Shown: in pieces, positions 34,793-47,778 of the stretch
How the letters are laid out: the number at the start of each line of letters is the position of its first letter
Position numbering within the stretch: position 1 is the first letter of the stretch
Assembly (NCBI GenBank): GCA_963971425.1
Contig: OZ020519.1
Location: forward strand, 11,920,028 to 11,984,027
Length of the DNA: 64,000 nucleotides
DNA from: Bryoerythrophyllum caledonicum
Lineage: Eukaryota > Streptophyta > Bryopsida > Pottiales > Pottiaceae
Direction: 5' to 3'
The notes under the pieces: generated by a model
Databases searched by the model: none
Told to the model about the DNA's origin: nothing
What the model saw: only the letters and a program-made list of their open reading frames with translations
Made by a program: the position numbers and the translations under genes

Positions 34793-36137
34793 ATGGATAT
34801 GGGCAGTGACACATTAAAGTGGGCGCAGGATTTCATGTCGACGGAGGACAAATTGAAAGAATTGATGGAATTGCATATGGTATATCAAGAATCAAAAGAG
34901 GCACTTGAGGAGGAAGGTAGAGAAATCTTGGAGAGGACACACGGTGGATCAAGACCTGGGAAGTCAGGAAACATTGAACGGGGTCATGCTCGAGGACATG
35001 AACAAATATGGGAAGATTATTTCAAAGAAGGGGCAACTTACGAGTCCTTGTTCCGCCATCGCTTTCGCATGCGAAAATCCCTCTTCCTACGAATCCATGA
35101 CGCTGTAATTGAGCACGAACCATATTTCAAGCAAAGACGGGATGCTGTGGGTCGGTTGGGATTATCTTCTATTCAGAAGGTATTCGCCTCCTTTCGTATT
35201 TTGAGTGGCGGCATAGCGGCGGACTTCATTGATGAATACGTGTGCATAGCGGAGTCTACGGCGCAAAAAAGTTTCAAGAAGTTTGTAACGGCTGTGGCGA
35301 AGGTTTTTGGAGATCAGTATTTGAGGCAGCCTACAGAAGAGGACATAACAAAACAGCTGCATGTCAACAAGGAACGGGGCTTTCCCGGAATATTCGGTTC
35401 TATTGACTGCACCCATTGGGACTGGAAAAAATTGCCCTGTGGCTTGGCACGGACAATACCAGGATAAGGATGGGACGCGATCTATAATTATGGAAGCAGT
35501 TGCGTCGTACAATCTATGGTTTTGGCATATTTTCATTGGGATGGCTGGCTCTAACAATGACATAAATGTCCTTGATAGGAGCCCATGGATGGTAAACTAT
35601 ATTAAAGGTAAAGCAACTCCGGTTAAATTTCAAGTTAATCATCATGAATACGACTACTGGTACCTCCTTGCGGACGGGATCTATCCAGATTGGAGTATGT
35701 TCATGAAAACCATTCAAGATCCTCAAGGTGAGAAGAACAAGTTTTATGCCAAGAAACAAGAAGGCGCCCGAAAGGATATCGAACGTGCCTTCGGTGTCTT
35801 ACAGCAACGGTGGGGAATTTTAAGGAATCCCGCTCGGCAATGGAAGAAGTCTGAGATGATTACAATTTGGACTGCATGTGTGATACTGCACAACATGGTA
35901 ATTGAAGATGAGGAACCATATCCTGACTTGAACCAAGAATACCTAAAAGAATCCACCTCTGAATCCACCTCCGAATCCATTGGGTCAATCGAACGTCGAG
36001 TAGAACAACAGCTCCAGCACCCATTGTCCATCGAAAGGTATGTAAGTGAGATGGACAAGATAGTTGATCACGATACACACTTTGAATTGAAAAATGACTT
36101 GATCGAGCATTTGTGGGCATGGAAGGGCAACCAACGA
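34793..36137 (+). CDS. PIF/Harbinger DDE transposase; last codon hit by hAT
   Basis: ATG 34793 begins MDMGSDTLKW. Family landmarks are an HTH-like RHRFRMRKSLFLRI region; SSIQKVFASFRILSGGIAADFIDEY; GIFGSIDCTHW (first Asp, about 35404); MAGSNNDINVL (second Asp, about 35557); and DIERAFGVLQQRWGIL (catalytic Glu, about 35778). A frame change in an A-run near 35425 separates HWDWKK from CPVAWHGQYQ. The C-terminus reads WKGNQR, where the R codon (CGA) is the last base triplet before the hAT. On the far side of the hAT the repeated target site is followed at once by TGA (50708-50710), so the element's original stop is directly visible. It cuts and rejoins DNA at the Harbinger ends together with ORF1. 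Confidence 0.88.
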
Positions 36138-36375
36138 CAGGGTTGTCTATTGTGTCGTGACGGTATCAAAATCCGTCACAATGTCACAATGTCACGACAC
36201 AATGTCATGCCGTCATTATGACGGTTCGTGACATAATCCTGACGGAGCTATTTTTACTTCCAGATAATCAATATTTACATTTACCTCAAAAGAGGCACGT
36301 CGGAATTTGTGTGCCACATGTGCGGACATGTCATCAACCAAATTAATTACATGCTCGGTAATTTACCACATTGTC

Positions 36376-36886
36376 CGCAGTCCCCGTCCGCCCTGTCCAA
36401 GCATTATGCTCTCAATCCGCTCCCCATCCGGGCCCCATTCGCACAGCATCCGCGGCCCATCCGCGCACGTATCCGCACCGTATCCAATTTCCATCCCCGT
36501 AAACCGTCCGATCTTCGCCCGCTCCCCATCCGCGCCTTCATCCGTGCCATCCGCAGTTCCCACCCGCCCCATCCGCTCCCCATCCGCAGTCCCCACCCGC
36601 CCTTCCGCTCCCCATCTGCGTGCCATCCGCAATCCCCACCCGCCCCCATCCGCTCCCATCCGCCCTTCCGCTCCCCATCCGCAGTCTCCATCCGCCCCCT
36701 TCCGCACCCCATCCGCAGTCCCCATCCGCCTCCATCCGCTCCCCATCCGCCCCCATCCGCTCCCCACCCGCCCCCATCCGTAATTCCCATCAAGCCCTGT
36801 CCGCCCCCATCCGCCCAAGGTCCTTCGCCCGTCCGCTGGCTGGACCCTGCCTCATCCGCGCCCAGCCGTCCGCATGCTCCGTACGA
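36376..36886. repeat. ATCCGC minisatellite, C-rich on the plus strand
   Basis: This is a dense array of CCCCATCCGC / CCCACCCGCC units every 12-19 bp, directly upstream of the transposase TATA box. The complementary strand is G-rich (GGATGGGG) and might form quadruplexes. Long ORFs here are artefacts of the repeat. Confidence 0.88.
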
Positions 36887-36893
36887 GGTCCAG

Positions 36894-36900
36894 TATAAAT
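36894..36900 (+). promoter_or_regulatory. TATA box (TATAAAT) of the hAT transposase gene
   Basis: The motif stands at the end of the minisatellite, about 145 bp before the first ATG-led transposase ORF. The kinase-like gene has the same arrangement of C-rich array then TATA, which supports it as a real promoter. Confidence 0.55.
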
Positions 36901-37045
36901 TCCTATCTTCCTAGGGTGACCTTACTTATTCTCGCTTAGTGCGTTTCAAGACCTTGGATTCTTTGTACAAGAATGCATTGCATGAGACCCCACTGCTGAG
37001 GAAGGTTTGAGGAGCCCTTAGTGGCACTTTCATTCTTGGGACGCC

Positions 37046-40000
37046 ATGCCGCATCGGAATTCTGTATGGGATCTATGGTACGAAGACATGGGTCTCACTT
37101 CTTCAAGATCGGCACGACAAGTGAAATGTCGATTTTGTTCTCACACCATGTCCTATAGAGCGGACGGGATGTTGTCCCACATGGGGTACCGTCCTCGTAA
37201 CGAGGCAGGACGTGATGTTCAAGTGTGTAGGATGGTGCCTCCACATGTGCGTGTGTTGTTTCAAGAATGTGATGGGGGTGTCCCGGATCGTCCTGATGTT
37301 GCCAACAATATATCCTTTCACAGAGCTGGCGATGATGAAGTTCGGGTGGAACCTTTATTATCATTGTCTCAGAACAATGTCGTGGAGCAAGTTCAAAATT
37401 TGCAAAGCACTAGTGACGTGGAACCGACACGGATAGAGACTGAACCTAGAGAGCTACGACAGCTTTCTTTGACCGAGGGGTTTAACTCTTCTGCAAAACA
37501 ACTTTTGGATAGGGTTTGGTCTAGTGCTTTTTACGAAGCAAACATTCCATTTAATATCATTAGGCACCCTGCTTTTTTAAAAGCGGTTCGTGAAACTGCA
37601 CGCGTACGAATGCCGGCATACAACCCACCGTCCTACAACGCTATTCGTACGAAGTTGTTGACAAACAAGCGAGCAGATCTAGAAAGGGGGATCAAAGAGA
37701 AAATGGGTGACTCTATATCAAAGTATGGAGTAACAATATGTAGTGATGGTTGGGACAACGTTCAGAATCGGCCATTGCTAAATGTTGTTCAGTCAGGCAC
37801 GAAAGGGGATGTTTTCCTGGGCACCATCGATACATCGGGGAAATTATAAGGACCACTTCTACGTTGCTTCTCAAATCCAACCGTTTTTGCAAACAGTTGG
37901 GCCCCAAAATGTTGTCCAGATATGCACCGATAATGCTCCAGTCATGGCGTCTGCTTGCCGTGACATCATGCAAGTGATTCCCCATCTCTATGTTCAGGGA
38001 TGCGCTGCTCATTGCTTGGATCTTTTACTGGAGGATTGGGGCAAAGAAAATTGGGTGAAAAGGACTGTGAGGAAGGCTAGGGTTATTTGTTTATTCATCA
38101 AGAACCACCACGCTCCACAAGCAATCTTCCGAAGGCTTTCACCAGATCTTGCTATTCGTATGCCCAATGAGACACGATTTGCAACCAACTTCATCATGAT
38201 TGAACGCCTCCTCCAAGTTCGCCAAGCCCTAGAGAGAATGGTGGTTGATGACGCATGGCATGCTTTCATGGCGGAGTTGCGGACAAAAGCCCCAGCTACA
38301 CATATTAAAGGCTTGTTTGCACGGCAGGTGATACGCTCCGATGGATTTTGGGATACATGTGTGAATTTTCAGTACATGGTGTTGCCTGTGGTACGTACCC
38401 TTCGTGTATTTGACGGCAATGCTCCTGCTATGGGCGTTGCATGGAAGGTTATGCATGATTTGGAAATCCATGTTCAAGGGTTTGTCAGGGCGCCTTTCCA
38501 ATTGGGGCAAGAATTGGCAACACGGGCACTAGATGCCTTTAACGCGAGGTGGGGGCTTATGATAACTGACCTTCATTGGGCGGGAGCTATGTTAAACCCT
38601 TCTTTACGAGGATGGGCCCCTTTGCATGAGAATGAGCATTCAAGACCAATCTTAAATCAAGTCCTTCGAAAGTTAGTTTCGACTGAGGAAGATTTTGGAT
38701 GGGTCCTCAACCAATACCAAGACTTCATTGAAAATAGAGGATCATTTGTAGATTCGATGGATCCAAATGTGCTTAATGTATTGCCCCATGAATGGTGGGA
38801 TGCAATGGGAGGTGGCGCAAAGGCATTGCAGATAATTGCAAGACGCATACTTGCTCAAGTGTGTTCCTCATCAGCATGCGAACGCAATTGGAGCATGTAC
38901 TCCTATGTACACAACAAGTCCCGCAATCGCCTTAAACATAGTCGAGCGGAGGACCTCGTGTACATTTACACAAATTCTAGGCTCCTAAGGCATCGAAGGG
39001 GGACAAGGGTTGGTCAGTGGCTTGAGTTAAATGGTGTGCATTCCGATGATGAAAGCAACGGAGAAGATCCTAACGAGAATGACGAAGAAGGTAATCTTGA
39101 CATAGACGAAGACAATTTGGATTTGGATAGTGGAGATTGCGATGATGGCAGTGGTGGTGGTCATCGTGTGGGCGAGGAAGTGTGGGACTCGGATGGACAA
39201 AACTCTGATGGTGATGGTGGAGGTGGAGGCATAGGGGTTTTTGATTTCAACGAAGTCGAGGCAGCACAACAACATGTTCAAGGTCCATTGAACCCGAGTG
39301 GAGATGTTGATGAGCCGTCGTTTGGACATCTTTGTGTTGGTCAGGGACTTTGGCGTGACCACGAAGGGGGGCTACAGAACTTGGTGATCCCTGCAAACGT
39401 TGACTTGCCTTCCCAACCTCAAAGTGATTCGCTATCATTTGGTGATGAAGGGCAACATATCTTGAATCATCAAGAAGTGGAAGTCCCTACAACGGCTGGT
39501 CGTATCTCCTTAACGCCGTCGAGGTCGGTTCGCAATTGCAATTCAAGTCCACAATGTAATCCGACTTCAATCATAGGAAGGGTAACCGTGCCCCTTGATG
39601 AAGTTATGGGGAATGCTGGAACCACAAAGATCGAAGTGTCTTCCCAAGTTGGAATACCACATCGGCCGGTGACCCATAGTCATGTAATTACAGGTAGAAC
39701 CGGTGCAACAACTACACGGGGGATTGGTGCTTCATTGGTAGCCCTTCATAATGATCGTCCCAACAATGGAATGGGACAAAATCATCGTCAAGCCAATAGG
39801 CTTAGTAGCGTTCAACTTCCTTGCGGGCGAAGGCAACCTCTTGCTCGTGAAAATCACAAGGCGATGTCGTGCAAAGTGGTGGGAGGGGGTCTGGAATAGT
39901 ATTAAGAGGAATGGCTTCCTCCTCGGATGTAGACCTCAATGTGGTTGTCCACGTACTTATAGTTCTTCCACATTGCGGAGTAGCTTCCACTAGCACCGTG

Positions 40001-40303
40001 AACAATAATAGACGGCGGAGAACTACACGAGGAACGAAGAGACGTCGAAGGAATCAAGGTAGTACAATTCCATTTACTGGTGAAGATTACGACCCATCAG
40101 ATGGAAGACCCAATTTGGATGATGATGGGTTACTTGACGCCGAGAGATCTCGTCCAACAAGGAGGTTGGTCATTACTAGGGACGACAACTTACAACTGAG
40201 AAGTGGTACTCCTCAATCCGATGACGAAGAGAGCACAGACGAGTCTGATGTGGATCCACGGTGCATAGAAGAAAACGACCCCACAGTTCGAGTGCGAACT
40301 TAA
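37046..40303 (+). CDS. hAT transposase with a long acidic/basic tail
   Basis: The N-terminus (WDLWYEDMGL...VKCRFCSHTM...MLSHMGY) is a BED-type zinc finger. A frame change in a G-run near 37838 separates GTIDTSG from YKDHFYVA. The DDE-type core follows: VQICTDNAP (catalytic Asp, about 37928), QGCAAHCLDLLLEDWGK with the C/DxxH motif, PNETRFATNFIMIERLL, and the C-terminal dimerisation signature SSSACERNWSMYSYVHNKSRNRL...EDLVYIYTNSRLL (about 38870-38985). After this come about 300-400 residues of Asp/Gly-rich and Arg-rich low-complexity tail, with another frame change near 39890, ending at about 40303. The tail is unusual for hAT proteins. This copy is probably inactive. Confidence 0.88.
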
Positions 40304-41999
40304 GTCCTAGTGGGATGTCTAAATTTCCCAATACACGTAAGACGAGGTCTATTTATAATATTTTTAATTTATATCTGCTATGGTTCTTAGCAATTTATTA
40401 GTATAGATGTTTAAGGTGTACGTTGCTAGATTATGTGGTAGTATATTTTAATGATTCAAAGATGTTTTAACCATTCGGATTTGCATTGTTACTTCCTATT
40501 TTTCAGCTTTGTATGATTACAAAGCTTTATCTACGTGTGTTTTTAGAGACATTTGTAATTCCCGTTTTTTTTAAAAATCATACAAAATGTCGGTTAACTA
40601 GTCTTTTTAACCATTCGGATTATCCTTCGTAATTTCTTATTTTTGCAAATTTGTATTCCCTATGAGCTTTGAGCTCAATTTTTTTGGGGAGGTATTCAAA
40701 ATTGTATAATTGTTTTAGTGTGACACATTTGTCAAATTGACATACTCTATCCAACCAATACCAACAAAACCTCTCCCCACTTCCATATAAAACTCCAAGA
40801 TCTTCATGTGTTTTTTTAATTTATTTTTCCTAAATTGTGCAAGTTCTTATTTGTATTGGCCATTTGGATTTTTATTATTGGACCTCAAGTTTATGCACCA
40901 TTTTTTTGAACTATTGTAATGACATGTTATCCTCAATGCGCTAACATTACAAGAATAAACAAGAACAACTTCTTCATGAGGCGGTCCGAGGCCTCGCATA
41001 CGACGCGGTCCTTGCACGTGTGAGGGACCGTCACAAACGCAGGCACTTGCTCAAGGATCTTGCATGGGAACAAGCTCCACATGGCAACCTCCATGTCCAT
41101 GTTTACAGTTTTATTAACACCGAAATCACCATATTGTCAATCCAACCTCATCCCTCTACTTTCTAAGAGTATACATCGTACGTGGTGATAATTGAACCAG
41201 GAACCGAATGTTCCGACAATGGAGCTAGAAAGGTAGAAGCTTTGGAAGTCAGAGCATTAGAGACCTTTACACACATGAGCACGACTCTTGGATCATGGCA
41301 ATATATTGGAAGATGAAAAAAGCTTCGTGCATTCAACAATTGAGATAGTCAAGAGGGGGTGGTCACAAAACGAACTTGAGCAATTTGAGCACATGCCTAG
41401 TCAGTTGGAATTAGTTTGCCAAAATTACTGCCTAGATATGGTTGCTTGTTAAATATATATATATGTGGATTCTTCAAGTGATTAGCAATTTCACATGTGG
41501 TTTGGGGAGGAGGAGTACGATGTTTAAGGTGCCTTGATGGGGTGTGAGGAACTTCATATGCTCGTCGGCAAGCTCTTGGCGGTGGTATTTACCCCTTCGT
41601 GTATTCGGCGGCAATTCTCATGCTATGTGCATTGCCTAGAAGATTATACAATATTTGTTGATTAATGAATTAGTCTAGTTCTCAACCATTCGGTGTTGAC
41701 TTTGTTACTTCCTAATTTGCCATCTTTGTATGATGGAAGAGCTTTATTTGCGTATGTTTAGGGAGATGTTAAAAATTCAAACTGTACATATGCTATTCAT
41801 ACTAAGGTACTGGATAAGCGGTCTTTTTACCATTCGGGTTTTCAGTCTTCATTTCTTATTTTCCATCCTCGTATAATCTTCAAGCACCGAGCTTTGAATT
41901 GTTTTTGGAGATCTTCAGAATTGCCAATTTCTAAAATTGCGACACATTGTCAATGCAAGCACATACCAAAACAAAACTATTCTTGCCCACAAATACTTA
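40304..41999. other. hAT internal non-coding DNA with duplicated scraps
   Basis: Bases 40972-41160 read openly as EAVRGLAYDAVLARVRDRHK..., a coding remnant I do not recognise. Bases about 41585-41650 resemble transposase sequence at 38390-38450, and 41690-41850 resemble 40455-40640, so part of the transposase gene's 3' half has been duplicated and decayed here. Confidence 0.5.
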
Positions 42000-42455
42000 G
42001 AAGTGGAAGCGGATGGGCAGCGGACGGGAGCGGATGGGAGTGGATGGGGAGCGGACTGGGTTGCATACTCGAAAGCGGATGCGGCGCGGATGGGCAGCAG
42101 ATGGGCAGCGGATGGGTACGGATGAGAGGGGGACGGGGAAGCGAACGGGGCACAGATGCGCGCGGATGGGCGCGGATGGGCCGCGAACGGGGGGCGGATA
42201 GAGGGCGGATGAGGGGAACTAGGAAGCGGACAAGGCGCGGATGGGGAGCGGACTAGGATATGCGGACGAGACGCGGATGGGCAGCGGGTGGGGAGCGGGT
42301 GGGGAGCGGATGTGCAGCGGACGGGCGCGGATGGGGAGCGGACTGGGAGATGCGGACGAGACACGGATGGGCAGCGGACGGGAGCGGGTGGCGAGCGGAT
42401 GGGCAGGGAACCGGCGCGGATGGGGAGCGGATGGGGAGTGGGTGGGAGCCGGTGG
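42000..42455. repeat. ATCCGC minisatellite, inverted orientation (G-rich plus strand)
   Basis: Units like GCGGATGGGGAGCGGATGGGCA are the reverse complement of those at 36.4 kb. With that array they bracket the transposase as an inverted pair. Confidence 0.88.
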
Positions 42456-42742
42456 GACCTTGTAACACCTCCACCCCTTCCAAACTACCAAACCTTAACC
42501 TCACCAAATTTTGACCCGGCATACAGTTATAATACCGATGACTCTCTCAAACCACCTGAACAAGTTAGTCCAGGAAACTAGCGCAAAGAAAAAGCTGGCT
42601 ATGGCATATACAATTCTATTAAAGAAATTAATGGTCATGGTCTTAGTAGTGGACATGGTCTTAGCAGTGGATCGAACAGACACTTTATTCACGCCGGCCT
42701 CCTTCCGAGATCGGTGTTCTTCTTCTTCTTCTAGAAAAGTAG

Positions 42743-43247
42743 ATGTTTTTTTGGTACCTTGCCAGACAATGTGTGAAAAACTCACATTCAATAGAGTGTC
42801 CTATTAAAACTTTTTTTAGTTGCCCGAAGTGTCGGCTCTCCCATTTGAAATTGGAAACCCTATTAAATTTTTCATTAACCCCTAAAGGACCAGAGTCTCC
42901 TTCGGGGGGATTTCTGATTTTGGGCAGTTCCTAAAATTCGGAATGTTTTTTTTTCTCTGACATTTTTATTCTAGATTGCCTCTGAAAAGAGCTTCGTGGA
43001 CATTTTTTTAATTTTTTTTTTTGGATTTGTGGTTTGAAAGTTAGTACCACTTAAAGCCAAAAGTGGGGACATCGGGCACCTCCAAATTTTTTGACAAAAG
43101 TTTCTATTGACATTGAGATTTTTCACACATATAAAGAATATTTCCTTTTCTGGAAATTTTCAGAAAAAATTCTTGTCTTTAGTGTAAAAAGGCATTTTAT
43201 AACAAGTCAAACATTTTCACACATTGTCGGGCAACGGGGGAAAAAAA
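42743..43247. repeat. Fold-back element of about 500 bp
   Basis: A left arm with GCCAGACAATGTGTGAAAAA near 42750 is matched by its inverted form TTTTCACACATTGTCGGGC near 43212. It has no coding capacity and looks like a degenerate MITE within the hAT. The next stretch, 43248-44122, is AT-rich non-coding DNA that includes the repeat shared with 34130-34400. Confidence 0.5.
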
Positions 43248-44122
43248 TTCATCTTTTCTACATAAAACCTAGAGATCTTCATATTTTTCACTTTTTATTT
43301 TTTCAACAACAATATGTGGTGAAAAAATTATTATTGACCGTTTGGATTATCATTTGAATACATACGTAGTTCACGAAAAAATAAAACGTGAAATGGCAAT
43401 TTTTGAACCTCCACTCCTTGCACACTTGTTTTGAATATGCTACACCCCTTTTTTACTTCTAAAAATTGGTGTGTCGGGAAATAACATCATGCTTAAGACA
43501 ATGGTAAAATATTTCGACCTTGTACAATGAATTTTTTTGATACAAAGTGAAGTCAAAGTCTGCTGATCAGCTCAACCCAGGAAAGAAAATGAACCATTGT
43601 TTAGACTTTAAACACTAAAATCTATCAATCCGTGCAGTGGATTGCAACCAAAATTGAACAACATGTTTCTATAGAAGTATATTTTAAGATCTTACGGTTG
43701 GAAATCCGAAATTCACTTTAAATTGTGATTTTCATGTCTCTTTTTTGCAGTGGCAGTTATGGACTGGTTTTAGAACACAAGTGGTCGTGGTCATTTAGGG
43801 GTTAAATGGCGGATTTAGGGAAAAATTGTTATCCTATCAAGGTCTTAGTAATGTCCTTCTACAATAAAAATTTGAAAGTGGAATGTTGGAAATTTAAACC
43901 CGAGGAACCTGACCAGACTTTCAAAAAGGCCATTGTTGACAATTGGTCCTCAAGGGGTTAATAAATTCAAAACAGGGAAAAAAATCCCTTCATAAATTAT
44001 TGTACCTATATGGCTATGTCCATAATGGCAACAACATGGACGAGGATTTTCGAAGATACTAATTGAAGGGGGAATCTATTGCCGATCATATTACCCGGTT
44101 TCCTTGCCTAAACCTTGGCAAA

Positions 44123-46511
44123 TTATTGTTGCGGTCTTGAAGGGTTGGAGGAGTCACCGCCTTGTGCACGAACATTACTCCGTGTCCCATATCCATGGCG
44201 TTCATGGCGAATCACCATTTCCGAATATCGAGGTATGTCCCCACCATTGAGCCATTCCTTTACCTCCGGGGCAACTTCATCCAATATGGCATCGAGCGCC
44301 GCCACCAGTAGTCGTTTACGATGGTAGCGTTCTTCCCAAAACAAGTCCTCTGTACCGGTGTTCACAGCTAGAGGAGTTCCACAATAGGATCTGCGTAGTT
44401 CCAGGGTCTCTACCGCTCGCTCACCAGATGAGTTGTAATATGGTTTTGGTCCTAAACCGTGCACCAACTCCTTCCTCTGAGGATTCCAATGCCATCCCAT
44501 AGTTTGATAAAAAAACATCTTCATGCCGTACCCAAGCGGGTTGTCAGGATACATCTCATTCGCAGCTTGAATTAGTTTCTCTGCATCATCTTCCAAGTTC
44601 CCCCCCCCCAAACTTATGCCACACCTCTGCCTGTGACATATTGTGCCTCCAGCTCCACTCAACAGGGTGCCCATTGAAGTCGCCAAGTTCAAAATCATAA
44701 TCATCTTGGCGATACACCCAATGGTTAGGCATGAAATCCCGGATGCCAAATTGCATATATAAACGTGGATGTAATGGCGCTCTACAGATACTGTACACAA
44801 GTGAGGAAATCATACTCTTGATTAGACATTGTGGATGGAACGAATGGCCACATGATCCAATCGTAAAACACCCTTCTGGACCCCAAGCATTTCCGCAAAT
44901 AGAACATGACGATCTGTCGGATGTCATTGGATGTGGTTTTAGCCACAACGGCTTCCCCATCATATCTAGCAGATAGTCATGCACATCCTCGATGTTCCAA
45001 TGATGATCGTCTTCTGTGACGTGCTTCCAATCAATGCTCTTGTTATTCGTCTGTATCGACGGCTCCTTGTTGTCCCAACTTTTCAAATACATAGTTTCCT
45101 CTAGAGGCCACGATGTGAGCAAGAGGGTCCTCAATTTATTATCCAACGTCCATTCGGCAACAATGCTCTTGAATTCCGCCTCATACAGCCGTGCTCGTGC
45201 CACCGCAAACACCGTTATAAGCATCATCTCTTCCCGCTCGGCAACGGTTTCTAAAACTAAGGCTGTCAATTTATTTATCTTCGATTCCTCGTTTGCACTA
45301 ATTGCCTTTAATTCATCCACCTCACGTTGGAAATTTGCACATGTTGCCTCGTTTGTAATATGTTGTGCTTTGACTTCTTCTAGTTCCTTTTTCAAGCCTG
45401 CGATTTCAACTTGATAATTTCCAATATCATTCTTGGAATGGTCGAGCTCATCGCGTAACATGGCCATTTTGGCAAGCATGGTGTCCTTCTCTGACTCTAG
45501 CACACATGCTTTGAATGCAACTTCTACGGCATCGTCCCTATCGCATTGCAACCTTGTAATTTCCACGCGGAGCACTTGTAATTGCGCCTTCAATTGAACA
45601 CACGTATCCTGAATATTGGGGTCTGCATGAGCTTGCAAATCACCAATATTGACCATTGTCCTTGTTCCTTCAATTGCATCGCCCAGTCGTTCGTATTCAT
45701 GATCACTTCCTGTTTTGCCAACAAACCCCCCATGGTCACTTACAGTACCATGCGGCATGCATGTTGTTGATATCTGAATGGCTTCGTTTTGATCCGCATT
45801 GGTCATCTGCATAGATAATGGGGATGGCATTGACTCCACGTTAATCTCATTACTCACATGGATGCCCAACAGCCTCGCATCTGTGACTTCGGGCTCGCGC
45901 AATGATTGTTCAATGGCATCCACTACATTTATCCTCTTAACTACTTTCCTCTTTTGTTTAGAAGGTGCTTCTCGGTCCACTGGCAATGATTCATCAGGGT
46001 CGTCAACCAAGCTTGGGTTATTGCGGAACCATGCAGGAACGGATTTTCTTGGAATCTCTACCGGTTTCTTTGCAGAAAGGGGGCGTCCAAGAATCTTCCC
46101 ACCACAATAAGGTTTGTGTAGCGTTGACCAATCCACCCTCTTCCCCAATTGATGTTCCGCATACATCAATGCCGCGATACTTCTAGGGATATTGTTTTTG
46201 GGCCATCGCTTCAAGTTGGAAATTGCACGTAGAATCTCGAGGAACCTCCACTTCACATCCACGTCTTTGATGTCGCGGTACGTAACAGCCTTTGCTGAAC
46301 AATGTTTCTCGTGGAGCTATTCCGGCCACCATCTATCAAGATGCTCGAGCTTAATATAGTCCATAGCATTTGTAGCAGTCCATGGCTCGCAAACACTTTC
46401 CCATCCTGGTTCCCCTAGAACATCACAATTTTGATATACTTCAAGCTCCAAATCCGCAGGGTTCCTCTTCGGCTTCTTCGCTGAACTAACAACTCGACCT
46501 CCACTATGCAT
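44123..46511 (-). CDS. RING-like, coiled-coil protein carried by the hAT; decayed
   Basis: ATG at 46511 opens MHSGGRVVSSAKKPKRNPADLE. One in-frame TAG (46317-46319) interrupts the early part. The middle is a long coiled coil (LKAQLQVLRVEITRLQCDRDD ... LKKELEEVKAQ, about 45.2-45.7 kb). It is followed by a RING-like motif CSICGNAWGPEGCF...SCGHSFHPQC and YSICRAPLHP (about 44775-44915). The seventh zinc ligand expected before SIC is Tyr, so the finger is incomplete. A run of ten C (44600-44609) then shifts the frame, and the C-terminus continues as NLEDDAEKLIQAANEMYPDNPLG to 44123. Intact, it would be near 800 residues. A role in ubiquitin transfer is only suggested by the motif. Confidence 0.65.
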
Positions 46512-46965
46512 GGTGGAAAATTATTGGAAACCTCTATGGGCTCCCGCAATACAAAACAATACTATGTTTGAACCTATTATCTTGGCGATATTATCTATTG
46601 TGATATGAGAGTTCCAAATGATTTCTCGACTAAAACAACTATAACAACTACCACAACTACTTGCACTTCAAAGTAGTACTGAAATAAAGTCCCAATCATG
46701 CACTTCATAATAGTGCTACCTAGGAGTATTAAGACCCTAAACCCTTCTTGGAATATCTGATGTCTTTTGTACCTAATCAGTTGCGTTTTGAGGACAAAAA
46801 TTCCCCCTCTTGGAAGAATCTTGGACCTCAAAAGGGCCACTTCCCCATCTGAAAACCCCGCACACCCGCCGTCAACGTAGAGGCAAGTGCGTCAGGGCGT
46901 CCTGATGAGTAAAAAAGAGTAAGGCCACATTGAACTCCTCTTCCTTTTTAAACACGTCGGCCATG
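46512..46965. other. Short intergenic stretch within the hAT
   Basis: This lies between the RING-like gene start and the next minisatellite. No gene is recognised. It may hold the minus-strand promoter, but no TATA is clear. Confidence 0.4.
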
Positions 46966-47530
46966 TCCGCCCCCATCCGCTCCATCTGCTTCCCACCCGC
47001 TCCCCATCCGCAGCTCCTATCCGCAGTCCCTGTCCAATGCCCATCCACGCCTATCCGCTCCCCACCCGCTCCCCATCCGCAGCACCAATCCGCTCCCCAC
47101 CTGCTCCCCATCCGCAGCTCCCATCCGCAGCTCCCATCCGCAGTCCCTGTCCGATGCCCATCCACACCGATCCGCATCCACCCGCCCCCATCCGCTTCCC
47201 ACCCGCCTCCATCCGCTCCCAACCCGCTCCCCGTCTGCAACTCCATCCGCAGTCCCTGTCCGATGCCCATCCGCGCCTTTCCGCACCCATCCGCTCGCCA
47301 CCCGCCCCCATCCGCTCCCCACCCGCAGCTCCCATCCGTACCCCCTGTCTGCTCTTCATCTACGCTCTATCCGCACCCATCCGCTCCATAAGCGCTCCCC
47401 ATCAGCAGTTACCATCCGCAGCCTCCATCCGCAGTCCCTGTACGCTCCTCATCCGCGCCCCATCCGCTCTCACGATCCCCATCCGCTCCCCATCCGCGGC
47501 CCGTCCGCTCCCCGACCGCTCCCCGACCGT
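46966..47530. repeat. ATCCGC minisatellite upstream of the kinase-like gene
   Basis: C-rich units on the plus strand, in the same orientation and context as the array at 36.4 kb, end just before a TATA box. Confidence 0.88.
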
Positions 47531-47562
47531 GCAGTTCCCAATGTTCTCGACCTGTCGGGGCC

Positions 47563-47570
47563 TATATAAA
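47563..47570 (+). promoter_or_regulatory. TATA box (TATATAAA) of the kinase-like gene
   Basis: It lies about 215 bp upstream of ATG 47779, immediately after the minisatellite. Confidence 0.6.
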
Positions 47571-47778
47571 GGCAACAAGGCCATTGACAATTTCACTTTT
47601 TGCACTCCGTTCCTTGCCCAATGTGAACCCGAGACCTTGTTGCGTGAGCAGCATTGCACGGGTTTTGATGGTACAAGAGTTTGGAGTGACGAATTGCGGG
47701 GAAACCCTTGCAGTTTTTTTCCAGACTCACTCACATAAACGTTGCACACCGGATAACCGGTTAACATTTTTTCACACA

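Noticed and set aside
42000-42455. Right end of a smaller, complete hAT at about 42.5 kb
   Set aside because: The inverted minisatellite suggested it, but no CAGGGTTGTC terminus or 8-bp duplication was found there; the only matching end is at 50699.
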